The notes under the pieces are model-generated. The model was not told where the DNA came from and did no database searches. It worked only from the letters and a program-made list of their open reading frames with translations. A DNA stretch of 64,000 nt from Pseudomonadaceae bacterium (lineage in GTDB: Bacteria > Pseudomonadota > Gammaproteobacteria > Pseudomonadales > Pseudomonadaceae), in assembly GCA_900766265.1 (NCBI GenBank), contig CAAFUS010000005.1, positions 212,054 to 276,053 on the forward strand. The letters run 5' to 3'. Below are positions 1 through 9,115 of the stretch, piece by piece; position 1 is the stretch's first letter, and every line of letters starts with the position of its first letter. A program made the position numbers and the translations under genes.

Positions 1-53
1 TGAAAAGTGAGGCGCGCAGTATAGCTGCCACAGCCATCCCCTAGCGAGGCGAG

Positions 54-275
54 TCAAGCGAAACGCGTGAGGCTGATCAACTCCCCGGCCGGAGAGACCT
101 CGAGACGGAAGGAACCATAAATCCCTTCCCTTGTCAGATACGGGCGCAAATGATGGGCCGGCAGGCTTACACGCCGACCGTCGCGGCTGGTAGCCAGGAT
201 TCTATTGGCGCGTCCTTGGTAGACCGCAAGCAGTCGATCCGCAGACAGCGCGATGTCCAGCACCAGGTTTGGCAT
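54..275 (-). CDS. DUF2835-like small protein
   Basis: This 73-residue protein resembles the DUF2835 family found in Pseudomonas; its function is unknown. The sequence opens MPNLVLDIALSADRLLAVYQ and is a single small domain with no membrane segment. I chose the ATG at 275 because homologous sequence begins there and a GGGAG-type ribosome site precedes it; the open frame extends further upstream but that part looks like noise. It lies divergent from the 304-residue gene at 452. The family call is from memory of the sequence pattern. Confidence 0.7.
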   Translation of the reverse strand: MPNLVLDIALSADRLLAVYQGRANRILATSRDGRRVSLPAHHLRPYLTREGIYGSFRLEVSPAGELISLTRFA

Positions 276-451
276 GGAGGCTCCCGTATGACAATGTCCA
301 CGATTGTGCCACAGCTTCCCGAAGCCACCGACGCCCCGAATCGAGTGGCCGGCCATCCGGAAACTCACCGTTGCGCCTCGTCGGCGCGCAAAGCCAGTGC
401 GCAACAACGTGATGTCTGCCACACTGCGGCCGGTGTTCCAGGAGCTCTGTC

Positions 452-1366
452 ATGACGATGAGCCTTTCCGAGCAAGTGCCCTCATTGACATCCCGCATCG
501 CCAATCTGGCGCAGCGCCTCAAGCTGACCGGCAAGACGCCGCGTCTGGTGCTCGAGCGCGCGAGCCGATTGCAGTTCGCATTCGAACCCTTGCCCGAGCC
601 GCAGCCGAACATCTTCTGGCATGAGGGCCCTCCTCTGCAGCATCTGGTCGACCTTCCGCGCGGCGCGCTGTCCGGCCCCGTGCAGGAAGACAAGGCTCGC
701 GCACACCTGGCGCTCACCCGGCTGGTGACCAAGGTCAGCGAATTCCATCCAGAGTTCGACCTCCGCCAGATCGACGGGCTGAGCGGACAGCCGCTCGACG
801 GCCGAACCTACCCGACATTCGAAGCCTTCGCGGCAACGCCCGTCTGCCGCAAGGTCCGCATCATCAGTTATCGCGACTTCACCCGTGCCCTGACCCACGC
901 ATTGCCTCGCTTCGAGCAGAAGGAAACCATCCAGTTGCGCCAGGCGAGCTGGCTGGGCGAGCGTATCTACTGGGCAGGGGAACAGCATTCGGCCACCTTC
1001 GCCGCCGCCATTGCCTATGCCAGGCGCAGGGGGCTGGATACCGCCCTCCCGGCCGAGCTGACCGATTACCGGCTCGACCTGGCGGGCGTGCAGGCGTTGC
1101 AGGCGGCTTACCATGTACTGGCGATGCCGGCGAGCGCTTGGGACGATCCGGTATTCGTCGGCCTGTTGCTCGACGGTCAGGTGCCTTACGCGCGGCTAAC
1201 GCTGCTGCGCAACACCAGCAACTCGGAGCTGCTGCTGCTTGAAAAAGGCCATGTAGCGGCCAATGCGCTGGGTGAAGGATTGAAGCTCGCCGGCTCGCCG
1301 GACGCCATCACCTACCTCAAGAGCCTGCCGCAGATCACACGCTTCAGGCGAGGCAGCCCGCTGTAG
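452..1366 (+). CDS. conserved hypothetical protein (possibly DUF6685)
   Basis: A soluble 304-residue protein with no signal peptide or membrane segment. It looks like a conserved Pseudomonas protein of unknown function, possibly of the DUF6685 family; that assignment is uncertain. No catalytic motif is evident. Codon use and base composition fit a real gene. Its 3' end overlaps the 3' end of the oppositely oriented heme oxygenase gene by 23 bp, so the two are tail to tail. ATG at 452 or the in-frame ATG at 458 could be the start. Confidence 0.6.
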   Translation: MTMSLSEQVPSLTSRIANLAQRLKLTGKTPRLVLERASRLQFAFEPLPEPQPNIFWHEGPPLQHLVDLPRGALSGPVQEDKARAHLALTRLVTKVSEFHPEFDLRQIDGLSGQPLDGRTYPTFEAFAATPVCRKVRIISYRDFTRALTHALPRFEQKETIQLRQASWLGERIYWAGEQHSATFAAAIAYARRRGLDTALPAELTDYRLDLAGVQALQAAYHVLAMPASAWDDPVFVGLLLDGQVPYARLTLLRNTSNSELLLLEKGHVAANALGEGLKLAGSPDAITYLKSLPQITRFRRGSPL

Positions 1367-1907
1367 CCTCGCGCTGCAGCCTCGCTGCCTCCACGAACAA
1401 CGCGAACGCTGCGCGCGCGCCCTCGACCATCTCCTCGAAGGGCAGATCCTGCGCGGCGGTTTCGAGCCTGTCGAGAAAGCGCGGCCACAGCGGCTCATCG
1501 CTGCCCTGGCCGAGATACCCCAGCGGTAATCCGGCCTCCTGCGACTCGACGATGCGGCTCAATACCCGGGCGCCCAGCCGCGAGCCCTCCAGCACATAGG
1601 CGAAGCCCCAGCACCATGCCGCCGACACCGGCTGCGGCACCGGCAGGGGTTCGGGGACCGCTTCGCCCAGCTGCGCCAGATCGCGACGCAGCGCTTCTCG
1701 TCGGCGCCGCTCGAACCAATCCGGCATCAGCCTGAGGATACCGGCCCGCTCCAGCGCCGCTTCGGCCGGGATCACGGCGCGGGCATGGGCGAGTAGAAAA
1801 TCGCGGTAGCCGGCCGAAGTGTCCAGGCGGAAATCACCGAATGCCCTATCGACCTGCTCGTGCAGGCTCGAGGTGGCGGTTTTCAGGCGGCTACGCAAGG
1901 TCGCCAT
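1344..1907 (-). CDS. bphO: phytochrome-type heme oxygenase BphO
   Basis: A 187-residue heme oxygenase of the bacteriophytochrome-associated type. It would cleave heme to biliverdin, the chromophore of BphP, releasing CO and iron. The proximal heme ligand is probably His16 (context SSLHEQVDR), and the distal-helix region shows GFAYVLEGSRLGARVL, as in BphO proteins. The start at 1907 is internal to a longer open frame, chosen because homology begins at MATLRSRL. It overlaps the end of the upstream hybrid kinase gene by 17 bp, which implies translational coupling. It is the last gene of the bphP operon, whereas bphO commonly precedes bphP. Confidence 0.88.
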   Translation of the reverse strand: MATLRSRLKTATSSLHEQVDRAFGDFRLDTSAGYRDFLLAHARAVIPAEAALERAGILRLMPDWFERRRREALRRDLAQLGEAVPEPLPVPQPVSAAWCWGFAYVLEGSRLGARVLSRIVESQEAGLPLGYLGQGSDEPLWPRFLDRLETAAQDLPFEEMVEGARAAFALFVEAARLQREATAGCLA

Positions 1908-4311
1908 GACGGCACCTGTCGGCCAGGTTGATGGCGCTGACGACTTTCTCCGCCAGGTCCTGCTCTCGGAACGGCTTCTGGATGACAAGGGCGTCGCCCA
2001 TGCCGAACTCGCCCAGTTCGGCGTAGCCGGTGATGAACACCACCGGCAACCCCGGATACCGCGCCCGAACCGCCCGTGCGAGCTCCCCACCGTTCATGCC
2101 CGGCATGGCGAAATCCGCCACCAGCAGGTCGACCGCGCTATCCTGCTCGAGCTGCCCTAGCGCCTTGCGACCACTGTCCACCTCGATGACCCGGAACCCC
2201 AGGTCGCTCAACATCAGAGAGGTCACTTCGCGCACCCCGGCATCGTCATCGACCAGCAGAATGGTCCGCTGTACACCGTCGAGGGTCGCCGTCGCACTGC
2301 TCTGGCGGGTCGAGCGCGACGGAGGCCTCGGAGCGCTGACCCGGGGCAGGAATACTTTGACCGTGGTCCCGACATCAACCCGGGTTTCGATCCTCGCGCC
2401 GCCACCGGACTGCTTGGCGAAACCGAACACCTGGGCCAGGCCCAGTCCCGACCCCTTGCCCACTTCCTTGGTGGTAAAGAACGGCTCGAACGCCTTGGCG
2501 AGCACCTCGTCGCTCATGCCGCTACCAGAATCCTTCACCGATAGCACCACGTATTCGCCCGGCTCCGGATCCTCAGCGCGCAGGGGTGGCGTGTCGACCA
2601 CCACGTTGTCGGTGCCAAGCACCAGCAGACCGCCGCCGCCCATGGCGTCGCGCGCATTGATCGCTAGGTTGAGGATGATCAGTTCGATCTGCGTCGGGTC
2701 GACCAACGCATGCCAGAGGCCTGCACAGGTATCGGTCTCGATCGTGACGCTGCCGCCGAGCGTGCTGTGCAGCAGGTCGAGCATGCCCACCACGGTATCG
2801 TTCAGGTCCACCGACTTGGGCGCCAGCTGCTGACGCCGAGAAAAGGCCAGGAGCTGGCCGGTCAGCTTGGCGCCCCGCTCCCCGGCTTCGCGGATGTTCT
2901 GCAGGCGTTGCAGTGACTTGGCCAAAACCGTGCCCTGCTCCAGATCCCGGGAAAGGAAGCTCGCGCTGGTCAGGATCACCGTGAGGAGGTTGTTGAAGTC
3001 ATGGGCGAGCCCGGCGGTAAGCTGGCCAACCGCTTCGAGGCGCTGCATCTGCTGCAGTGTCGCCTCGACCCGCTCGCGCTCCTTGATCTGCTCGACCAGT
3101 TGCCGATTCGCCGCGGCGAGCTTGTCCACCGCGGCGATTTCCCCCGTGATGTCCCGCGCCGCGGCATACATCATTCCGGCTTCGGGCACAGCGGTCCAGG
3201 ACAGCCAGTGATAACTGCCATCGGCATGGCGCATGCGGTTGACGAAGCGATTGGTCGCCTGCCCGTGCTTGAGGCTTTCGGTTTCTTCGAGCGTGGTGCT
3301 GTAGTCGTCGGGGTGCACCAAAGTCCACAGCGACGCCTTCATCAACTGCTCGCGCGGCCAGCCCAAGGTGTCCTCCCAGGCAGGGTTGAGCGCTACCGGC
3401 TCGCTGTCCAGCCGCGTCACGGCAAGCAGATCCCTGGACAGCTCCCAGGTCCGATCGCGCTCGCGCGTGCGCTCTTCGACCCTCTCGCCGAGGGTCTCGT
3501 TGAGCCGCTCGAGGGATTCGGTAGCCAGCTTCTGAGGCGTGATGTCCATCATCACGCCGATGAAGCGCTTGCAGACACCGTCTTCGAAGAAGGACTGTCC
3601 GCGGGTTTCGATCCAGCGCAACTGCCCGTCTTCGAGCAGCACGCGGTATTCGGCGCTGTATTCGTTGTCGTTTTGCGGGCTGGTCGCCCGGCGCACGTCG
3701 TCATACAGACGCTGCAGGTCGTCGGGGTGCAGCCGCCGTTTGAAGATTCCCAGGCCGACCTCGGCCTCCGGCGACAGCCCAAACATGGCCTTGCAGCGGT
3801 TATCCCAGATCAGCCGGCGCGCCTGCGGCTCGTAGTCCCACATCCCTAAGCGAGCCGCATCGATCGCCAGACGCGCCCGCACCTCTACTTCCTGCAACGC
3901 CTCCTCGGCCCGTAGCCGACCACGGCGCTCGCTCACCTCCGACAACGCTCGCTGCACGGCCTTGGGCAAAAAAACAAGGTTTTGCTTGAGCACGTAGTCG
4001 ATCGCGCCCGAGCGCATCATGTCCACCGCATGCTCTTCGCCGAACACGCCGGAGAGGAAGATGAACGGGGTCTTGGGGGCAAGGCGCTGCGCCTCCTGCA
4101 GCGCCAAGGCACCCGAAAAGCCGGGCAGGATGAAGTCAGACAGGATCAGGTCGAAGCTGCGGCGCTCCAGCGCATCGATAACGCCGGCGCGATCGAAGAC
4201 CACCGTGGGATCGACGCGGTAGCCGCTGCGTTCCAGGGTCAGAAGCGCCAGCTCGGCGTCGTGCGGACTGTCTTCTACGAACAGCAGGCTTATGTTCTTT
4301 GACGCTGGCAT
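1891..4311 (-). CDS. hybrid sensor histidine kinase with N- and C-terminal receiver domains
   Basis: An 806-residue soluble hybrid kinase. Domains in order: receiver (about 5-125, with LFVEDSPHD and LILSDFILPG), two PAS domains (about 150-275 and 305-420), HisKA with the phospho-accepting His in LTAGLAHDFNNLLT, HATPase_c with DSGSGM and GSGLGLAQV, and a second receiver near the C-terminus (LLVADFAMPGMNG). There is no membrane segment, so signals would come from the first receiver or the PAS domains. The start at 4311 (MPASKNIS) matches the receiver fold; upstream in-frame sequence is unlikely to be coding. It sits between the response regulator and bphO, suggesting a phosphorelay with the phytochrome. 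Confidence 0.88.
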   Translation of the reverse strand: MPASKNISLLFVEDSPHDAELALLTLERSGYRVDPTVVFDRAGVIDALERRSFDLILSDFILPGFSGALALQEAQRLAPKTPFIFLSGVFGEEHAVDMMRSGAIDYVLKQNLVFLPKAVQRALSEVSERRGRLRAEEALQEVEVRARLAIDAARLGMWDYEPQARRLIWDNRCKAMFGLSPEAEVGLGIFKRRLHPDDLQRLYDDVRRATSPQNDNEYSAEYRVLLEDGQLRWIETRGQSFFEDGVCKRFIGVMMDITPQKLATESLERLNETLGERVEERTRERDRTWELSRDLLAVTRLDSEPVALNPAWEDTLGWPREQLMKASLWTLVHPDDYSTTLEETESLKHGQATNRFVNRMRHADGSYHWLSWTAVPEAGMMYAAARDITGEIAAVDKLAAANRQLVEQIKERERVEATLQQMQRLEAVGQLTAGLAHDFNNLLTVILTSASFLSRDLEQGTVLAKSLQRLQNIREAGERGAKLTGQLLAFSRRQQLAPKSVDLNDTVVGMLDLLHSTLGGSVTIETDTCAGLWHALVDPTQIELIILNLAINARDAMGGGGLLVLGTDNVVVDTPPLRAEDPEPGEYVVLSVKDSGSGMSDEVLAKAFEPFFTTKEVGKGSGLGLAQVFGFAKQSGGGARIETRVDVGTTVKVFLPRVSAPRPPSRSTRQSSATATLDGVQRTILLVDDDAGVREVTSLMLSDLGFRVIEVDSGRKALGQLEQDSAVDLLVADFAMPGMNGGELARAVRARYPGLPVVFITGYAELGEFGMGDALVIQKPFREQDLAEKVVSAINLADRCRHGDLA

Positions 4312-4398
4312 GGCTATCCCGCCGACAGAGGGCCATTCGGGTTCCGCGGCACAGGCGGCCGGGCGTTGAACGAGCACGCGCGAGGTCTCATCCCTCGC

Positions 4399-4872
4399 TC
4401 ACTCCGGATCGCGATCACCGCGGCGGCGCTGTGCACGCAGCGAACCTGGCGGCGGCTCGTTCAGAACGGCCCAGAAAATACCGAGATCGGAGATTGCCGA
4501 GACGAAGTCCCGGAACTCGACAGGCTTGACCACATAAGCGTTCACACCGAGCGAGTACGCCCTGGCCAGGTCCGGCTCCTCCCGCGAGGAGGTCAGCATG
4601 ACCACCGGAATGCTGCGAAGATCCGGCGTCTCACGCACGATCTTGAGCACTTCCAGTCCGTCGACCTTGGGCAATTTCAGGTCCAGCAGCAGGACGGCGG
4701 GGTTGCCGCCCTGGCGATTGACGTAGTCTCCCTTGCGCTGAAGATAGTCCAGCGCTTCGGCGCCGTCGCGCAGTACGACCACCTCGTTGGCCAACTGGCT
4801 CCGCTCGAGCGCAACGAGCGTCAGCTCGAGGTCGTGCGGGTTGTCTTCCACCAGAAGAATGGGTTTGAGCAT
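4399..4872 (-). CDS. single-domain response regulator (Rcp1/CheY-like)
   Basis: A 157-residue stand-alone receiver protein. It starts MLKPILLVEDNPHDLELTLV; the acidic pocket is ED near residues 9-10 and the phospho-acceptor Asp lies in LLLDLKLPKVDG. The conserved Thr/Ser (MLTSSRE) and Lys (VVKPVEF) are present. It has no output domain, only a charged 15-residue tail. Receivers of this type usually partner phytochrome kinases. It follows bphP by 13 bp and precedes the hybrid kinase by 87 bp, so it is probably the direct phosphoryl target of BphP. Confidence 0.9.
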   Translation of the reverse strand: MLKPILLVEDNPHDLELTLVALERSQLANEVVVLRDGAEALDYLQRKGDYVNRQGGNPAVLLLDLKLPKVDGLEVLKIVRETPDLRSIPVVMLTSSREEPDLARAYSLGVNAYVVKPVEFRDFVSAISDLGIFWAVLNEPPPGSLRAQRRRGDRDPE

Positions 4873-4885
4873 TGATGCCTGGATC

Positions 4886-7144
4886 CTAAATGAGGGAGGT
4901 GTAAGTGAGCTTGGGGAGCGCGAAAAAAAAGGTCGCCCCCTCATCCAGTTGTCCGTCGGCCCAGACGCGCCCGTCATGCCGTTCGACGATGCGCCGGACA
5001 CTGGCAAGACCGATACCGGTGCCTTCGAATTCTTCCATCCGGTGCAAGCGCTGGAATACGCCGAACAGCTTGTTGGCGTATTGCATGTTGAAGCCCACGC
5101 CGTTGTCGCGCACATAGACGATGACCTCGTCGGCACGCTCCTCGGCGCCGATTTCGATCACCGCCTGCTCGCGCGTACGGCTGTACTTGATGGCATTGGA
5201 AATCAGGTTGCGCAGAGCCAGATGGATGAAGGCCGCGTCGGCCACCACCACCGGCATTGGTTGCAGGTGCCATTCGATGTGGCGACCTTCGTAATCGGGC
5301 GCCATTTCATGGCGGATGGATTCCACCAGCGCGCCGAGGTTCACGTCCGACAGCCGGAGCGCCGCCCTGCCCATCTGCGAAAAGCTGAGCAGATTGTCTA
5401 CCAGAGTACCGGCAAAACGCGCCGCATCGCCGATGTTGTCGAGAAAGCGAATGCCCCGCTCGGAAAGCTTGGAACCCTCCATTTCGCCCAGCAGCTCCGC
5501 GTAACCCGCGATATGGCGCAAGGGTGCTCGCAGGTCGTGGGAGACACTGTAGGAAAAGGCTTCCAGTTCCTTGTTGCTTTTCTTGAGCTCGCCGGCCAGC
5601 TGCGCCATTTCTTCAGCCTTGCGCAACACGATACCGAGCACCGCGTTGCGCAGCTCAAGCGAGGCGTCGATCTCGGCCTGGTCCCACGGCGAGGAAAACC
5701 CACGCACCACCTCCTGCCAGCGCTCGAAACTGTGCCGCGGACTCAGCGCCCCGCTCTGCTGGTCGATCTGTTTTTCCGGTTGTCCGGCCCATTCGACCGT
5801 CTTGACCTGCTCGGGGCGAAACCAGATCAGGTAATGCGGATGCAGGCGCGAGATGGAAACCGCCAGCACACCAGCGGCATGCTGGGAGAGCCCAACCAGC
5901 TCCGGAACGTCGCGCTGCAGGCTATCGGTATGGAAGACGACCTGGTCGCGCTTGTGGCTTAACCACCGGGCAAGCGCATGAATGTCGTTTGGGGGCGGCG
6001 TCTGGCCGACCACCTCGCATACCTCGCCGGAGAGGATCGCGGCGCCGTTCGCCTGGGCGAAGCCGAGCACCACGTCGGCCATGCTCGTAAAGCCTTCGAC
6101 CACGCTGTCGCGGTCGGCCATACCTGCCAGCAGATGAACGATCTGTCGACGCAGCTCCAGTTTTCGCTCGGCCAGGTAATGCACTTCCTTGGCCTCGATC
6201 TGCAGGGCCAGGACGCGTCCGAGCAGTTCGCAAGCCGTGCGGGTATGGAAGCCGACCTGACGGGGCTGGGCATCATGGCAGGAGATCAACCCCCAGAGCC
6301 TGCCCTCGATGACGATCGAAATCGACATCGAGGCCAGCGTGCCCATGTTCTTCATGTATTGCAGGTGCACTGGCGAGACGCTGCGCAGCGAGGCGAAACT
6401 GAGGTCCAGCGGCTCGCCGCTGCGGGGGTTGACGGCCGGCACGATGGGTGACGGCTCGTAATGGGCATTTTGGATCACCCGGATAAGGTTGGTGCAGTAG
6501 AGCTGGCGCGCCTGAGCGGGAATGTCGGAGGCAGGGAAACACAGCCCCCGATACCTGGGATAGCCCTCATCGGCCTCCTCGGCGAGCACCAGCCCGTTGC
6601 CTTGGGCATCGAAGCGGTAGGCCTTGACCCGGCCGAAGCCGGTGATCCGCTTGACCTCCCGAACCGCCAGTTCGCACAGCGCGGTAATGCCCTGGGCCTT
6701 GTGCAGCTGCAGGACGAAAGTGCGCATCAGAGGGTACAGGTCGTCATACGCCTGCCCCGCATTGCCGGCGGGCTCGAATTCGACGATCAACTGGCCCTTG
6801 TAGCGGTGCGCCATCAGGGCCAAGGCTTCGCTCTGCTTGCCGTCCAGCAGCAAGGTTACGTCGCTCAGGTGGAAGGGATTATTGTCGCCCTCCGCCAGCG
6901 TGCCCAGACGCTCACCGATATCGCGACCGGGGATAAGATCTTCCAGACGGCTGCCGAGCAGCGAGTGCACGTCCTTACCCAGCCACTGCTCCACATTCAC
7001 GCTCGCCTGAACGACGCGCAATTCCGGCTCGCTCAGCACAAAGAGAAAGCCATGGGGCTGAACGCTCCCGGGAATGTGAATCGGCTCGTTGGCGCAGTTG
7101 GCAACGGCCTCTGCAAGGAAGGACTGATCTGCGGTGGCGGCCAA
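4886..7144 (-). CDS. bphP: bacteriophytochrome histidine kinase BphP
   Basis: A 752-residue red/far-red photoreceptor kinase. Order: PAS with the biliverdin-attaching Cys at about residue 17 (NCANEPIHIPGSVQPHG), GAF with PASDIPAQARQLY, PHY (about 330-500), then HisKA (SVSHDLRAPLRHIAGY) and HATPase_c (GVGFNMQYANKLFG, GTGIGLASV). The start is a TTG at 7144: an AAGGAG site at 7151-7156 lies six bases upstream, there is no ATG between it and the Cys, and the length then fits the family. The open frame runs on to 7384 but that extension crosses the divergent promoter region. First gene of a four-gene light-signalling operon. Confidence 0.93.
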   Translation of the reverse strand: MAATADQSFLAEAVANCANEPIHIPGSVQPHGFLFVLSEPELRVVQASVNVEQWLGKDVHSLLGSRLEDLIPGRDIGERLGTLAEGDNNPFHLSDVTLLLDGKQSEALALMAHRYKGQLIVEFEPAGNAGQAYDDLYPLMRTFVLQLHKAQGITALCELAVREVKRITGFGRVKAYRFDAQGNGLVLAEEADEGYPRYRGLCFPASDIPAQARQLYCTNLIRVIQNAHYEPSPIVPAVNPRSGEPLDLSFASLRSVSPVHLQYMKNMGTLASMSISIVIEGRLWGLISCHDAQPRQVGFHTRTACELLGRVLALQIEAKEVHYLAERKLELRRQIVHLLAGMADRDSVVEGFTSMADVVLGFAQANGAAILSGEVCEVVGQTPPPNDIHALARWLSHKRDQVVFHTDSLQRDVPELVGLSQHAAGVLAVSISRLHPHYLIWFRPEQVKTVEWAGQPEKQIDQQSGALSPRHSFERWQEVVRGFSSPWDQAEIDASLELRNAVLGIVLRKAEEMAQLAGELKKSNKELEAFSYSVSHDLRAPLRHIAGYAELLGEMEGSKLSERGIRFLDNIGDAARFAGTLVDNLLSFSQMGRAALRLSDVNLGALVESIRHEMAPDYEGRHIEWHLQPMPVVVADAAFIHLALRNLISNAIKYSRTREQAVIEIGAEERADEVIVYVRDNGVGFNMQYANKLFGVFQRLHRMEEFEGTGIGLASVRRIVERHDGRVWADGQLDEGATFFFALPKLTYTSLI

Positions 7145-7408
7145 GGGCCTCTCCTTAGGAGACGAACCAGCCCGATGAGCATCGAGAGAGCGCGACTCTT
7201 GTCTACAGGCAGGGCCAGCGAGTGCTGGATGAAACGTCGGTGTCGATCGGGACACCTTCAAACCGCCGATTACTTTACAGCTACACTCGGACTCCCGCCA
7301 CCGCGAGCGGTCGGTACGGCAGCCACATCCGTTTACAGATCCCTGCGAACCGATCGCCCGATCAACCGCTCTGAGACGGATCATTCACCCCACTCACGAG
7401 GCCCCACG
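7145..7408. promoter_or_regulatory. divergent intergenic region bphP / hydrolase
   Basis: 264 bp between the divergent bphP and hydrolase starts. It must hold both promoters, but I could not pick a convincing -35/-10 pair on either strand. No repeat was seen. Confidence 0.4.
7151..7156 (-). promoter_or_regulatory. ribosome binding site fixing the TTG start of bphP
   Basis: On the minus strand this reads AAGGAG, six bases before TTG at 7144. It is the only strong Shine-Dalgarno sequence near the N-terminal PAS region and decides the start of the phytochrome gene. Confidence 0.75.
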
Positions 7409-8407
7409 ATGCGCGTCCTGCCGAGTATCACCGCCCTCTGCGCCCTGACCCTGGCCATGTCTGCCCATGCCGAACCGGCTCGTTTCGGCGAGCGGCTGGA
7501 GGGTTTCGAGTATCCACACCCCAGCCAGATCTTCGCTTTCGACTCCCAGGGCCAGCGCCTTGAAATGAGCTACATGGACATCGCGCCGGTAGGCGAGGCC
7601 AACGGCAGGACCTTCGTGCTGATGCACGGCAAGAATTTCTGCGGGGCCACCTGGGAAGGCACCATCGAGGCGCTGACCCACGCCGGCTATAGGGTCGTCG
7701 TACCAGACCAGGTGGGCTTCTGCAGATCCAGCAAACCGGAAAACTATCACTACAGTTTCCACCAGCTGGCCTACAACACCCAGGGGCTGATGGCGCACCT
7801 GGGTATCGACCGCTACGCCCTGATGGGTCATTCGATGGGCGGCATGCTCGCCATGCGCCACGCCCTGACCTACCCGAGCCGTGTCGAGCAGCTGGTACTG
7901 GTCAACCCCATTGGTCTGGAAGACTGGAAAGCCAAGGGCGTGCCGTACCGGCCGGTGGACGCGTGGTATGCGCAGGAGCTTAAAACCAGCGCCGAAGGGA
8001 TTCGACGCTATCAGCAAAGCACCTACTACGCGGGCGAGTGGCGCCCGGAGTACGATCGCTGGGTCATCATGCAGGAGGGCCTGTTCCAAGGCGAAGGCAA
8101 GAAAAGGGTCGCCTGGAACTCGGCCCTGACCTACGACATGATCTTCACCCAGCCAGTCGTCTACGAGCTCGACCGTATCCAGGCCCCGACACTGCTGATG
8201 ATCGGCAACCAGGACAACACGGCGATCGGTAAGGATGCCGCGGCCGAGTCGGTCAGAGCGACGCTGGGTGATTACAGCCAGCTGGGGCCTCAGACGGCCA
8301 AACGCATTCCGAACGCCAAGCTGGTGACCTTCGAAGACCTGGGTCATTCACCCCAGATCCAGGACCCCGAGCGCTTCCATGAGCAGTTGCTTAAGGCGCT
8401 GCGCTAG
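7409..8407 (+). CDS. secreted alpha/beta hydrolase
   Basis: A 332-residue alpha/beta-hydrolase with an N-terminal signal peptide (MRVLPSITALCALTLAMS, then AHA before AEPARF), so it is probably periplasmic. The nucleophile elbow is GHSMGGM, the oxyanion region is LMHGKNFCG, and the catalytic His is in DLGHSPQ; an Asp in GNQDNTAIGKD is the likely acid. Substrate is unknown; the fold fits esterases, lipases and dehalogenases alike. ATG at 7409 gives a clean signal peptide, and longer in-frame sequence upstream lies antisense to bphP. It diverges from bphP across 264 bp. Confidence 0.88.
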   Translation: MRVLPSITALCALTLAMSAHAEPARFGERLEGFEYPHPSQIFAFDSQGQRLEMSYMDIAPVGEANGRTFVLMHGKNFCGATWEGTIEALTHAGYRVVVPDQVGFCRSSKPENYHYSFHQLAYNTQGLMAHLGIDRYALMGHSMGGMLAMRHALTYPSRVEQLVLVNPIGLEDWKAKGVPYRPVDAWYAQELKTSAEGIRRYQQSTYYAGEWRPEYDRWVIMQEGLFQGEGKKRVAWNSALTYDMIFTQPVVYELDRIQAPTLLMIGNQDNTAIGKDAAAESVRATLGDYSQLGPQTAKRIPNAKLVTFEDLGHSPQIQDPERFHEQLLKALR

Positions 8408-8550
8408 GCTCGCTGGCCGTCCGGCGGTGACAGTCGAGACGCCCGAGCACCGCAACGGACGCCTCGCCCTCAGCGCCCTCAGCGCGCTCGAGCAGCTCGC
8501 CCACCGTGCCCTGTGTAACCGTCATGATCGGCTTCAGTGAGCGAGACGTA

Positions 8551-8802
8551 TCAGGCCGTCGCCTGCTCGAGCCAACCGAGCAGGCAAATGGCCTCGTCGC
8601 TGCTCGAACCACAGACCACAGGGTCGGCCTGAAACGCAGCGCAGACCGCGGGGCGCTCCGGCTGACCGAACAGCTCGCAGAGATTCTGACTGGAAAGATG
8701 TGGGCAACGCACCCCCGCCGGCTTCCCGTTCGGCAGCCCGGGGATCGGCGACGAGATTGAAGGGGCGATGCAACAGGCACCGCAACCAGCGCGGCAATTC
8801 AT
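8551..8802 (-). CDS. YkgJ-family cysteine cluster protein
   Basis: An 83-residue protein with a dense cysteine pattern (MNCRAGCGACC, then GVRCPHL, NLCELF, VCAAF and VVCGS), typical of YkgJ-type zinc- or iron-binding proteins whose function is not established. Members of this kind are common in Pseudomonas at about this length. The region between it and the hydrolase end (8408-8550) has no convincing gene. Confidence 0.82.
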   Translation of the reverse strand: MNCRAGCGACCIAPSISSPIPGLPNGKPAGVRCPHLSSQNLCELFGQPERPAVCAAFQADPVVCGSSSDEAICLLGWLEQATA

Positions 8803-9115
8803 GCGGGAAAATCCGGGAAATCTAGAGGCCGCGATGATAATTGCCGCTGCCTGAAAGAGCCAGACAGTGCCGCCTGTAGCCTATTTGGAAGCGTTCGGGC
8901 CGCTTGTTCGCAGCGGCAGAACCACGGGCCGGAGCCTGGCACTGACCTGCAACGAACCGCTGTGAGGACGGAGAGGTCCTAGATAGAAGCGGTTTTGCGC
9001 CTGGCTCGATTCGCAGGCCCCGCCGACTCAAGATTGAGCCCGACGCGCCCTGGCCCGCGCAGACGGCGGCCGTATCCGAGCCAAACGGGCCATGGACCGT
9101 ACAAAGGACGCGATC
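8803..9115. other. intergenic region, nothing identified
   Basis: About 310 bp between the divergent YkgJ-like gene and the exonuclease gene. A minus-strand open frame crosses it but runs antisense into the exonuclease and shows no family resemblance. I see no RNA gene or repeat. Confidence 0.4.

Noticed and set aside
7145..7384. N-terminal extension of the phytochrome to an upstream ATG
   Set aside because: Crosses the divergent promoter region, is not phytochrome-like, and the TTG at 7144 has an ideal ribosome site.
8391..8780. Minus-strand open frame overlapping the YkgJ-like gene
   Set aside because: Arg/Ser-rich shifted-frame translation of the cysteine cluster gene; no start or family support.
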